DNA from: Hydrogenophaga sp.
GTDB taxonomy: Bacteria > Pseudomonadota > Gammaproteobacteria > Burkholderiales > Burkholderiaceae_C
Direction of reading: 5' to 3'
Assembly: GCA_030684755.1 (NCBI GenBank)
Contig: JAUXXN010000671.1
Location: 1-9,049, forward strand
Length of the DNA stretch: 9,049 nt
Shown here: one piece after another, positions 1 through 7,337 of the stretch
Layout of the letters: each line of letters starts with the position of its first letter
How positions within the stretch are numbered: position 1 is the first letter of the stretch
Translations under genes and position numbers: made by a program
Notes under the pieces: generated by a model
Told to the model about the DNA's origin: nothing
Database searches by the model: none
What the model saw: only the letters and a program-made list of their open reading frames with translations

Positions 1-526
1 TTTCTACCGTGTGGGGAATAAGGTTGATGCTGAATTCACAGCCTTGTGCGCTGTCGCTGATGCGGTTCACGGTCAGGCTCACGCCGTTGACCGTGATGGA
101 GCCCTTGTAAGCCAGGTATTTGCCCAGCTCGGGCGGCGCCAGCACGCACAGTTCCCAGCTTTCGCCCACCTGCTCAAACCGCGTCACCGTGCCCACACCG
201 TCCACATGGCCCGACACAATGTGTCCGCCCAGGCGGTCGTGTGCGCGCAAGGCTTTTTCCAAGTTGATGCGCCGACCGGTATCGGCCAGACCCGTGGTGC
301 GAGCCAACGATTCAGCAGAAATGTCGATGGTGAAGTGGCGCTGGGGCAGGTCCAGCGAGGTGACCGTCATGCACGCGCCGTTGAGAGCAATGCTGTCGCC
401 CAGCCCAACGTCGTCGAGGTAGCCTGGCGGCGCCTCTAGGGTGAGTCGCCTGCCATGGTCCAATGAGCTGCCCAGAGCGTGGAGGGCGGCGATGCGCCCC
501 ACGCCGGTGATGATGCCGGTAAACAT
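1..526 (-). CDS. ribE: Riboflavin synthase alpha subunit (3' end cut by window edge)
   Basis: Riboflavin synthase converts two molecules of 6,7-dimethyl-8-ribityllumazine into riboflavin plus the pyrimidinedione that is recycled, the last step of cytoplasmic riboflavin synthesis. The reading frame opens with MFTGIITGVG, the hallmark N-terminus of the family, at an ATG on 526-524. It stays open to base 2, giving about 175 visible residues of an expected 200 to 215. Two lumazine-binding repeats are visible. The first has ALNGACMTVT near residue 45, and the second has HIVSGHVDGVG near residue 100 and GSITVNGVSLTVN near residue 142. The visible part ends at NLIPHTVE, a conserved stretch of the second barrel, so only the C-terminal trimerisation helix region is missing. 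It starts 36 bases after the ribD stop on the same strand and is probably co-transcribed. No strong ribosome binding site is visible. The gene is also called ribC in some species. Confidence 0.95.
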   Translation of the reverse strand, partial: MFTGIITGVGRIAALHALGSSLDHGRRLTLEAPPGYLDDVGLGDSIALNGACMTVTSLDLPQRHFTIDISAESLARTTGLADTGRRINLEKALRAHDRLGGHIVSGHVDGVGTVTRFEQVGESWELCVLAPPELGKYLAYKGSITVNGVSLTVNRISDSAQGCEFSINLIPHTVE

Positions 527-562
527 AGGCGCGTATTTTGGCAGGGTTTCAGACCACCCCAG

Positions 563-1699
563 TCAACCCGCATGCAAAAACCCGTCTCGCCCCTCCATCC
601 GGACCACGATGCGCAGGTCGTCGCCCACCCGGTCCACCGCGTGAAAGCGCAGCGACACGCCATCTTGCAAGGCCGTCAGCGGTCCGAAGTTGGACAAACC
701 CGCACCCTGGCCCAGCAGTTTGGGCGCCAAATACACCAAGCACTCGTCCATCAATCCCTCGCGCAGAAACGAGCCATTGAGCTTGTGGCCAGCCTCCAGG
801 TGCAGTTCATTAACCTCGCGCCGGGCCAAGTCCAGCAGCAGAGCGCGCAAGTCCACCTTGCCCGAAGGGCTGGGCAGGTGAACCACCTGAGCCCCCAGGG
901 CTTCCAGGGCGGCCTGTTTGCTTGGGTTGCTCTCAGCGCAGTAAATCCACACTTGGCGCGCTTGGCCGTTGGCTGGCGTGCCGAACAGCCGCGCATGCAG
1001 CGGTGTCTCTAACCGGCTGTCTACGACCACCAAATGTGGTTGTCGGCCCGTGGCCACCAGGCGCACATCCAGCATGGGGTCGTCTTCCAGCACGGTGCCA
1101 ATGCCGGTCAACACCGCGCCAGCGCGTGCGCGCCAGGCATGGCCGTCGGCCCGAGCGGCTTCGCCCGTGATCCACTGGCTCACGCCGTTGTTCAGCGCCG
1201 TCACGCCATCCAGCGACGCCGCCATCTTCATGCGCACCCAGGGCGTTTGGCGGATCATGCGGCTGAAAAACCCGATGTTCAGTTCGCGCGCCGCACGGGC
1301 CTGCGCACTGTCAGAGGGGAGCACATCCACAACCACGCCCGCAGCCCTCAGCCGCTCTGCGCCACGGCCACTGACCAAAGGGTTCGGGTCCAGCACAGCG
1401 ATGACCACGCGGCCCACACCAGCCGCCACAAGCGCGTCGCAACACGGCGGTGTGCGGCCATGGTGTGAACAGGGCTCTAGGGTGACGTAGGCCGTGGCGC
1501 CGCGAACGTCGGCACCCGCTCCCTGCGCAGCGCGCAAAGCCATGACCTCGGCGTGCGGGCCACCGGCTTGCTGGGTGTGGCCCATTCCGATGGTTTCACC
1601 GTTGGCCGTTGTGAGCACGCAGCCTACGCGGGGGTTGGGTTCAGACAGACCCGTGGCTTCGCCAGCGGATGTCAGCGCGGTATCCATGAACTGGTGCAT
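563..1699 (-). CDS. ribD: Bifunctional riboflavin biosynthesis protein RibD (deaminase and reductase)
   Basis: RibD carries out two consecutive steps of riboflavin synthesis: deamination of the pyrimidine made from GTP by GTP cyclohydrolase II, then NADPH-dependent reduction of the ribosyl side chain. With the chosen start the protein is 378 residues, normal for the family. The N-terminal deaminase domain shows PNPRVGCV near residue 21, the zinc motif HAE (His49, Glu51) and PCSHHGRTPPCC (zinc cysteines Cys77 and Cys86). The reductase half begins around RMKMAASLDG and contains WITGEAARADGHAWRARAG and GIGTVLEDDP, all typical. The frame is open up to an ATG at 1750, but the 17 extra residues do not resemble the family. 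MHQFMDTAL at 1699 aligns better with usual RibD N-termini. Neither start has a convincing Shine-Dalgarno sequence, so the start is uncertain. ribE follows 36 bases downstream. Confidence 0.95.
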   Translation of the reverse strand: MHQFMDTALTSAGEATGLSEPNPRVGCVLTTANGETIGMGHTQQAGGPHAEVMALRAAQGAGADVRGATAYVTLEPCSHHGRTPPCCDALVAAGVGRVVIAVLDPNPLVSGRGAERLRAAGVVVDVLPSDSAQARAARELNIGFFSRMIRQTPWVRMKMAASLDGVTALNNGVSQWITGEAARADGHAWRARAGAVLTGIGTVLEDDPMLDVRLVATGRQPHLVVVDSRLETPLHARLFGTPANGQARQVWIYCAESNPSKQAALEALGAQVVHLPSPSGKVDLRALLLDLARREVNELHLEAGHKLNGSFLREGLMDECLVYLAPKLLGQGAGLSNFGPLTALQDGVSLRFHAVDRVGDDLRIVVRMEGRDGFLHAG

Positions 1700-1758
1700 G
1701 GTTTTGCAAATTACTTTGAAGTGGAAGGAGCCCATAACCCAATGCGCCATGCGAACTT

Positions 1759-1805
1759 GGCAAGGGTTTTACCCTCAATGACAAGCTTTTGCATTGACGG
1801 TTGCC
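1759..1805 (-). promoter_or_regulatory. Possible structured leader upstream of ribD
   Basis: Between the fimT stop and ribD, complementary segments nest into a branched fold. An outer 5-bp stem pairs 1759-1763 (ggcaa) with 1801-1805 (ttgcc). Directly inside it lies a short hairpin of gggt/accc (1764-1774), then a 6-bp hairpin tcaatg/cattga (1775-1780 with 1792-1797, loop of 11). It ends just upstream of the two candidate ribD starts. It has none of the conserved blocks of the FMN (RFN) riboswitch. The stems are short and could be chance. It is recorded because it fills the only sizeable gap inside the minus-strand gene run. Confidence 0.25.
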
Positions 1806-1820
1806 GAGGCCTCAAGAGGC

Positions 1821-2423
1821 TCAGGACGTTGGGCAGGCTGTGGTTCTGGGCGCTTTGCTCAATTGCGTGCGCCCTGTAATGGACAGATCAATGGTGCGCT
1901 GCTGTAGGTTGCCTGATGGTTTTGAACGACAAACCATGGCCGTTGCCGTGGTGCTGTCCACCCCCGTGGGTTGAAACACCACAGAATAAATGGGCGTTCC
2001 ACCAGAAGCAACTTCCAGGCGGTACCCAGAGGCCAAGGCTGCTTCTTGCTCAATCACCGTCCAGGTGCCTGCCACGGTGTGCCCGATCAACCAGCCAGAG
2101 GCCCACACTTGGGCGCCACCCGCCGTGGCGCATGTGCTGCCATCTGTTGATGCGCACAGGGTCACCAAACGATTGCGCTTGATGGCTTCACTGCGTGCCA
2201 AGTTTGCTGCGGCCATCCAACGGTCACTGATGGAATTGAGTTTGGCTGAGGTGGCCATGTCGGTGAGGTTGGGCGCTGCAACAGCAATCAGGATGGCTGA
2301 TACCGCCACCACCACCATCAATTCGATCAGCGTTAACCCGGTTTGCCGACTGGAGCCTCGCAATGGTTTCGAGCTTCCGGTGATTTTGTTGGCGGGGGGT
2401 GCCAAGAAACTGCAAGCCGTCAT
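1821..2423 (-). CDS. fimT: FimT/GspH-type pseudopilin (minor type IV pilin)
   Basis: This is a 200-residue class III signal-peptide protein. A long leader of 29 residues ends in RQTG, followed by the mature N-terminus LTLIELMVVVAVSAIL. Gly at -1 and Glu at +5 are the prepilin peptidase and assembly determinants. The ARSEAIKR stretch and a soluble part with paired cysteines are typical of the FimT/GspH family. Such proteins are minor pilins at the pilus tip, and in some bacteria FimT binds DNA during transformation. The tail contains TGRTQ, so the last residue of the GRxR motif described for DNA-binding FimT is Gln here. The ATG at 2423 overlaps the pilY1 stop as ATGA, suggesting translational coupling. 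An alternative ATG at 2438 lies deeper inside pilY1. It is the last pilus gene of the run, with ribD about 120 bases downstream. A second FimT-like gene lies at the right end of the window. Confidence 0.88.
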   Translation of the reverse strand: MTACSFLAPPANKITGSSKPLRGSSRQTGLTLIELMVVVAVSAILIAVAAPNLTDMATSAKLNSISDRWMAAANLARSEAIKRNRLVTLCASTDGSTCATAGGAQVWASGWLIGHTVAGTWTVIEQEAALASGYRLEVASGGTPIYSVVFQPTGVDSTTATAMVCRSKPSGNLQQRTIDLSITGRTQLSKAPRTTACPTS

Positions 2424-5400
2424 TTTTGGATGTACCAATAAATACGTTCCTTGTTGCCGCTGGCCGTGCTGCTTTTATCTTTCAATTTCACCTCAAGCGG
2501 TGAGTCAGGTGTTGCACCAATGATGAAGGGCACAGTCATCTGACCACCGCCAGGCTTGTCCACGGTAACCAAGCCTGCAACAGGCGAGGGAGGCAATCCA
2601 CCACCTGAGATGGTTTTACCGCGCTCCTCACCCGGTGGGGGCGCCGCGTTCAAGTAAGACACGTTATAAACCCGAGCAGTGCCCAAGCTGTTGGTGCAAC
2701 TTGTGGTGCTGGTCGCTACGGGCTGGTGGGTGCTGAACGTTACTTCGCCAAACAGCGCAACGGCAGAGGTCACCACCTGCTCTTGAGAGCGAAGTTGCAT
2801 CCTCCAGCCTTTCTTTCCATCCAGGTTTGCTGGCACCGTGGCCGTGCTGGTGGCTTCGATGTTCAGCAAAGACGCATGGCACAAAACGCCTGTTCCACCG
2901 CAGGCAGTACTTTCATCGGTCAACCAACTGGCAACCGTCGGCTTGTCCATCAGCATATAGAAATAATTTTGAACAGCCGCTGTGGCGGTGTTGGTGGGCA
3001 GCGGGTGTTCACGGTCACCCGATCCCAGCAGCACAGCGTTGTACCCTCGCGTGGGCACCACAACCACTTCGGGGCCATACATAAATTTGCGCGCGCTGGC
3101 GCCGTCGGTGGAGCTTGCAGGCACGGTATTGCGTCCCAACGCAGCAATGCGGGTGATGCTCCAGTCGGACGTGTTTGCTCCCGTCATTTTGATGCGGTAC
3201 ACGTTTCCACCCATATCAGCGGCATACCCGTATTCGGCCAATCCAGACGCATTGCGCACAACCGTCACATCACCCACCACACTGCGCAGCGTGTCGAACT
3301 TTTTCACCAGCGCACCGGTGTCTGCGTTCAACACATAAACCTGGTTGCCCTTGGGCGCTGTGCAACTGTTGTTGGTGGTGCCGTTGTCGGTGTCATCGCA
3401 GGTGTCGTAACCGCCGCCAAAAATCAGCAGGGGGGTGGTGCTTCCCTCGGCCTGTGTGCGGATAACACGCGGTGATGACCATGTCTGGCCTATGCCCGCG
3501 AAGTCGGTAGATGTGCACGAAGCATCGGTGCTTCCGGTGCAGCCAGCGCGCCATTTGATGCTGGGTGAAGCCGGTGTAGACACATTGAAGGCATAAACCA
3601 TCCGACCGCCACGGCGTTGGGTTGCAAAAATCCAGACCGTGCTGCCATCTTTGTGGGCTGTCACGGGGCCGTCAAAGAAGTAGGGTTTTTGTGTGGCCGG
3701 ATTGTTTAATGACGGGAAGTCAATTTTTACGTCGTTGTCATAAATGCGAGCGAAGCGACTCGCGTGCTCGGGCGCGACGAAAGCCCAAAGTTCATTACCC
3801 GCACCGGTTCCACTTTGGTTGCCGTTGATGGCGCGCAACATGCCATCGTTGGTGCCGTAAAAAACCACCACGCCCGTGGTGCCGCCATAGTCCACCGCCA
3901 CGGGGCGAGAGTGCACCACATCACCATGGACAGATGGGCGCATTTCGGTGGTGTTGCTGTTGCCGTTCTCGTCCTTCACATCTTGTCCCCGAATCCAGTT
4001 GACCAAGTCGCTGGATAAACCAGAGGTTGTTGTGTTGAAGTCAGCCAGTGTGGTGCATGGCGTGCCGGTGCAAGTTTTAACAGCGCGCGTGGCAGGTGTC
4101 TGGCCACCTAAGCGCAAGCGGTAACCAGCAGCACCCTTTTCCACCACATCGCCGTCGGGGTAGTCAGACTGACCTGCTGTATCCAAAGTGGTGCAGGTGC
4201 CCAATGAGGCGCCAGCGTAGCTCCAATAGTCGGTTGCAGGTTTGGTTGCAGGGCCCCAGAAACTGCGGGCGCACTGGGTGATAAAACCGGTGTTGGAGTT
4301 GATGGCAGACAAATCGTCGGCACCGACCAGTTTGAGATCATAACCACCACCCGATTGAATGGCTTTGAATTTGTATTGCTTCAGATTGCCCATCCAGCGT
4401 GGGGTTTTGTCGGGCTGGGGTCGGAACATACCCACGAACACCTGGTTTAAGTAAGTGCCCTGGGTGTTTACGCTGACTGGCAGACTGGCCGATGCAAACA
4501 CACCGTTGACAGCGGTTATTTCATCCAGAATCGTGGAGAAAGCTACTTTTAAATCTGCGAAATTGTCGCTTTCAAAGTATTTGCCACCACCTTTACTGGC
4601 AAGTGTACTGAGGTGACCCGGGTAAGATGGGCGGCAGTCTGGCCCGGTGATACCCACGGCATAACTTTTGATGCCTTGGCGGCGCATGTAGCCAGCCCAA
4701 TGGATAGCAAAAACTCCATTACCCTCGCCTAAGCTGCCTAAATTGAGTGTTCGAGCACTTTCTGTGCCCCCCCTGGGGCAGCTGGTGGTGACACTGCCCG
4801 TTAACGCGGCTTTCTCTGAGTCTAGTGCGACAGGGTCGGCGTTCATGCTTGCGGTACTTGACAGGCCCAGAAGGGGCCTGCGTGGTGAGTTATCGTTGGT
4901 CTGGTCGCTGGGTACAGAATTGTTGCCGTAAGCGTTGCCCACGAAAATCACGTAATTGCCACCACCACAGGTGTTCATCTGTGAACCATTGGTCGCGTAA
5001 GAACGGCCTGAGATACCTGTTTTCCCTTGGTAATATGCCCATGCTTCTTGCATGGCTGCACCGTTGTTGCGGTTGTTTGTTGAAATATTGATGCCTGCAT
5101 TGTTTGCTTTGCTGAGTTGTCGTATCCAGTTGAGAATACGAGGTTTGGTCTCAGTATTCAGCAAAGTAAATGGCATCATCACGCAGCCACCATTGCCGCC
5201 TGTGCAGAAATCTGTTCGAATAGTATTTGTTGCTGGGTCGTAAGTCGGTACACCTGTGGCGTTGAAACCAATCACTCCGATCCGCAAGGAATCGCCTACA
5301 TCGATCTTAATATCTTTGATGGCAGAATACAAAGCACACTGTTGAATCGCAGCGCTGGTCTTGTTAAGGAAGGTGTCATTCGATGTGGCACCAGACCCGT

Positions 5401-5620
5401 CGGTTCGTACTTCCCCTGTGTCGCTAATATTGCAGAATCTGTCGTTTTCGTTGGATGCCCAGTTGGCGCCATTGTCCAGTACAAACAGCACGTTAGAAGC
5501 AGAGTTGCTGCTTTGGTCAACCCCCACGAAAAGATCAATATCCTCTGCAGCAACTGGCATGCAGACCGTCATGGCCAAAGGGGCCAGAGAGGTCCAAAGG
5601 ATGCGTTTCCAGTTAAACAT
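2420..5620 (-). CDS. pilY1: Type IV pilus tip adhesin / assembly factor PilY1
   Basis: PilY1 (PilC in Neisseria) is a large exported protein at the pilus tip that counteracts retraction, primes assembly with the minor pilins and mediates adhesion. This one has 1066 residues, near the usual size. An N-terminal Sec signal peptide (MFNWKRILWTSLAPLAMTVC, then MPVAAED) is followed by a von Willebrand A-like region starting at NVLFVLDNGANWAS (about residues 43-56). The second half is the PilY1 beta-propeller, with RPSVHGDVVHSRPVAVDYGG near residue 562, YGTNDGMLRA, LLIFGGGYDTCDD near 731 and GYAADMGGNVYRI near 798, ending in RIYWYIQK. The first Ser of the metal-site motif DxSxS is Gly, and the usual acidic calcium loop before GYAADMGGN is not acidic. 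The ATG at 5620 is chosen over upstream ATGs (5641 and 5650) because AGGAG lies 7 bases before it and the others overlap the end of pilX. Confidence 0.96.
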   Translation of the reverse strand: MFNWKRILWTSLAPLAMTVCMPVAAEDIDLFVGVDQSSNSASNVLFVLDNGANWASNENDRFCNISDTGEVRTDGSGATSNDTFLNKTSAAIQQCALYSAIKDIKIDVGDSLRIGVIGFNATGVPTYDPATNTIRTDFCTGGNGGCVMMPFTLLNTETKPRILNWIRQLSKANNAGINISTNNRNNGAAMQEAWAYYQGKTGISGRSYATNGSQMNTCGGGNYVIFVGNAYGNNSVPSDQTNDNSPRRPLLGLSSTASMNADPVALDSEKAALTGSVTTSCPRGGTESARTLNLGSLGEGNGVFAIHWAGYMRRQGIKSYAVGITGPDCRPSYPGHLSTLASKGGGKYFESDNFADLKVAFSTILDEITAVNGVFASASLPVSVNTQGTYLNQVFVGMFRPQPDKTPRWMGNLKQYKFKAIQSGGGYDLKLVGADDLSAINSNTGFITQCARSFWGPATKPATDYWSYAGASLGTCTTLDTAGQSDYPDGDVVEKGAAGYRLRLGGQTPATRAVKTCTGTPCTTLADFNTTTSGLSSDLVNWIRGQDVKDENGNSNTTEMRPSVHGDVVHSRPVAVDYGGTTGVVVFYGTNDGMLRAINGNQSGTGAGNELWAFVAPEHASRFARIYDNDVKIDFPSLNNPATQKPYFFDGPVTAHKDGSTVWIFATQRRGGRMVYAFNVSTPASPSIKWRAGCTGSTDASCTSTDFAGIGQTWSSPRVIRTQAEGSTTPLLIFGGGYDTCDDTDNGTTNNSCTAPKGNQVYVLNADTGALVKKFDTLRSVVGDVTVVRNASGLAEYGYAADMGGNVYRIKMTGANTSDWSITRIAALGRNTVPASSTDGASARKFMYGPEVVVVPTRGYNAVLLGSGDREHPLPTNTATAAVQNYFYMLMDKPTVASWLTDESTACGGTGVLCHASLLNIEATSTATVPANLDGKKGWRMQLRSQEQVVTSAVALFGEVTFSTHQPVATSTTSCTNSLGTARVYNVSYLNAAPPPGEERGKTISGGGLPPSPVAGLVTVDKPGGGQMTVPFIIGATPDSPLEVKLKDKSSTASGNKERIYWYIQK

Positions 5621-5627
5621 AAGTTTT

Positions 5628-5632
5628 CTCCT
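5628..5632 (-). promoter_or_regulatory. Ribosome binding site of pilY1
   Basis: On the minus strand AGGAG lies 7 bases before the ATG at 5620, within the 20 bases between the pilX stop and pilY1. It is the clearest Shine-Dalgarno sequence in the cluster and decides the start, since the two earlier in-frame ATGs have no comparable site. Confidence 0.8.
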
Positions 5633-5640
5633 GTTTTTCA

Positions 5641-6174
5641 TCAATTGCAACTGGCTGGAATGGTGCCAACCTGTTGCCTAAAGCCCTGAACCACCGACAC
5701 GTTGGCCCCGGTGGCGGTGTCGGTGACATCGGCTTGAATTTCCCACAACACATACGTTTGCCCTGTGTTAGCCACGTTGGACTCAACACCCGACAGGTTT
5801 TCTTCCCCGCTGGACCCGCTGGGCTCTACGCGGACACAACGAGGCACTGCCAAGGCTATTTGCAGATCATTCACACCATCACGGTTGATATCCACAAAAC
5901 GAACAGGAACCGTGCCATCAGAACCGACAAGCGTTTCAACATTGGGCAAACTGATCACATCTTCCAAAACAATATTGGCGGCGGCCAGCGCTTCGTCTTT
6001 GAATTGCATATTGGCGACGGCCTGCGTATGGCTCTTGGATACCCGAAATGCGGAAACAACGGTCATGGTGATGAGCATGAGCACAATGACCGAGACGATC
6101 AAGGTGGCGCCGCGTTGGTGGGGTTGACTGCCCACCGGTTGCAGCCGGGTTTGTCCTTTGGGTTGTGCTCTCAT
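5641..6174 (-). CDS. pilX: Minor pilin PilX
   Basis: PilX is a minor pilin of the type IVa priming complex, functionally like GspK of type II secretion. The 177-residue product starts MRAQPKGQT and has a 22-residue leader ending in QRG. The mature N-terminus is ATLIVSVIVLMLITMTVVSAF, a single hydrophobic helix. Position +5 is Val rather than Glu, as is common in PilX/GspK-type tip pilins. A DINRDGVND segment at residues 95-103 matches the DxNxDxxxD calcium-loop pattern. The C-terminal YVLWEIQADVTD and VVQGFRQQV resemble betaproteobacterial PilX. The ATG at 6174 overlaps the pilW stop (ATGA), with GGAG six bases upstream inside pilW. The open frame extends upstream to 6375, but that part only overlaps pilW and has no pilin character. 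pilY1 follows after 20 bases. Confidence 0.92.
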   Translation of the reverse strand: MRAQPKGQTRLQPVGSQPHQRGATLIVSVIVLMLITMTVVSAFRVSKSHTQAVANMQFKDEALAAANIVLEDVISLPNVETLVGSDGTVPVRFVDINRDGVNDLQIALAVPRCVRVEPSGSSGEENLSGVESNVANTGQTYVLWEIQADVTDTATGANVSVVQGFRQQVGTIPASCN

Positions 6175-7322
6175 GGCTCTCTCCGGCCCGCAGGGTTCAT
6201 CAGCCTGACGGTGGTGCTGTACACGCGCCGAACAAAGGCGTCGTTGAATGGCCCATACTCGACACCTGCCAAAATGTATTTTTTGGTGTCGGTATGTCCG
6301 GGTGTGGGCTCCAAGTTTCGGGCCAAAACGTGTATGCGTGCGCTGACCACATTGAACATGTCGTTCACGTCGCAAGCTGTGCCACCGGCCTTGGGGCAGG
6401 TGATGTAAACATCGGGCGTGCCGTCACCACGGTTGACTGTGCCCGCGTAACTCACAGCAGCGCCGTTGCTGCCTAGGTTGTCAATGCCGTACTCCACCCT
6501 GAAGCCTTGAATTCCCTCAATAAGGGGTTGAGGCGGCTGGAAAGCCAAGGTTGATCCACTCAGATTGAAGGTGCTGCGCATCAGGGTGGGAATGCCATCG
6601 CCGGAGGTCACTGAAAAATCGCGCACATGGTAAAAGTGAGAAATAAACCTGTGCTTCGCAGCTGTGGTATCCGTTGCCGGTGACACGGCTGGACAATTGA
6701 TATTGGATTTGAGCGTTAATCCGGTCGTGTTCAGAATGAAACGGTTGCCGCTGGCTATTTCAGTTGAGCAACGAGAACTTTGAAAATACAAGCGGCCTGC
6801 AATTTCTGCATCACAATTGGGTTGCCCCGTGGTGCAGTTTTCAACATGCCTGATCAAGAGTATGTCGGTATTATTGGCTTTGTTGGTCAGCAAGGTGCTG
6901 CAATCTGCGGGTACCGCGTCGTAGCCTTGAACAGCAATGCCCATTAAGTTTCGTATGTAGTCGGCATTCCAATTGGCCGCCGAATAGCTCAGGCAAGGGT
7001 TGGGCAGTGCGTTTGGAACATCTGCAGGGGTGGGCAAACCTTTGTCGTCGTAGCGCGGAAGGTAGTCACCCCAAAACCCGGCATGGCGAAGGTCTTCTTG
7101 CAAAAGCTGCAAAGCAAATTTGCCATTTTCAACTTGACGGCCTGAATTGCTCAATTGTGATTGGTTGCGTGCAATATTGATGTACAGCACCAGCATGCTT
7201 AACACCAGAACGAGGCCAATGGCGATGGATACCATCAATTCGATCAGTGTTAAACCTCGACTGTGTTTGCTGGACTGTGGTTGTAGGCGGTGCCATTGAC
7301 GGCGAAAATTTGCTTGAAACAT
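6171..7322 (-). CDS. pilW: Minor pilin PilW
   Basis: PilW is one of the larger minor pilins needed for type IVa pilus priming and is counted with GspJ-like pseudopilins. The product has 383 residues. A 23-residue leader ends in HSRG, and the mature N-terminus LTLIELMVSIAIGLVLVLSM has Glu at +5. This is followed by the PilW signature QVENGKFALQLLQEDLRHAGF and WGDYLP. The remainder is a soluble domain with several cysteines (for example in HVENC and in PNCD). The start at 7322 lies 15 bases after the pilV stop, with CAGGGG upstream as a plausible ribosome binding site. The stop overlaps the pilX start by ATGA, so PilW and PilX synthesis are probably coupled. The alternative ORFs on the opposite strand lack pilin features. 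Confidence 0.94.
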   Translation of the reverse strand: MFQANFRRQWHRLQPQSSKHSRGLTLIELMVSIAIGLVLVLSMLVLYINIARNQSQLSNSGRQVENGKFALQLLQEDLRHAGFWGDYLPRYDDKGLPTPADVPNALPNPCLSYSAANWNADYIRNLMGIAVQGYDAVPADCSTLLTNKANNTDILLIRHVENCTTGQPNCDAEIAGRLYFQSSRCSTEIASGNRFILNTTGLTLKSNINCPAVSPATDTTAAKHRFISHFYHVRDFSVTSGDGIPTLMRSTFNLSGSTLAFQPPQPLIEGIQGFRVEYGIDNLGSNGAAVSYAGTVNRGDGTPDVYITCPKAGGTACDVNDMFNVVSARIHVLARNLEPTPGHTDTKKYILAGVEYGPFNDAFVRRVYSTTVRLMNPAGRREP

Positions 7323-7337
7323 GATGGAAACCCCTGT

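Noticed and set aside
479..1012. Plus-strand open frame of 177 residues opposite ribD
   Set aside because: It is the antisense shadow of a well-conserved ribD reading frame, with a Gln/Ala/Val/His-rich composition and no domain.
1700..1750. Longer ribD start at 1750
   Set aside because: The additional 17 residues do not look like RibD and no ribosome binding site precedes them. Not fully excluded.
1700..1820. FMN riboswitch before ribD
   Set aside because: None of the conserved RFN sequence blocks is present and the gap is too short for the full element.
1804..1823. Intrinsic terminator at the end of fimT (gcctc/gaggc)
   Set aside because: The stem is only 5 bp with a 2-base loop and no T-run follows on the minus strand.
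2726..3475. Plus-strand open frame of 249 residues opposite pilY1
   Set aside because: It is antisense to the conserved PilY1 propeller, with no ribosome binding site and no recognisable family.
5674..6408. Plus-strand open frame of 244 residues opposite pilX and the end of pilW
   Set aside because: The minus strand carries clear pilin motifs in pilX and pilW, so this is a shadow.
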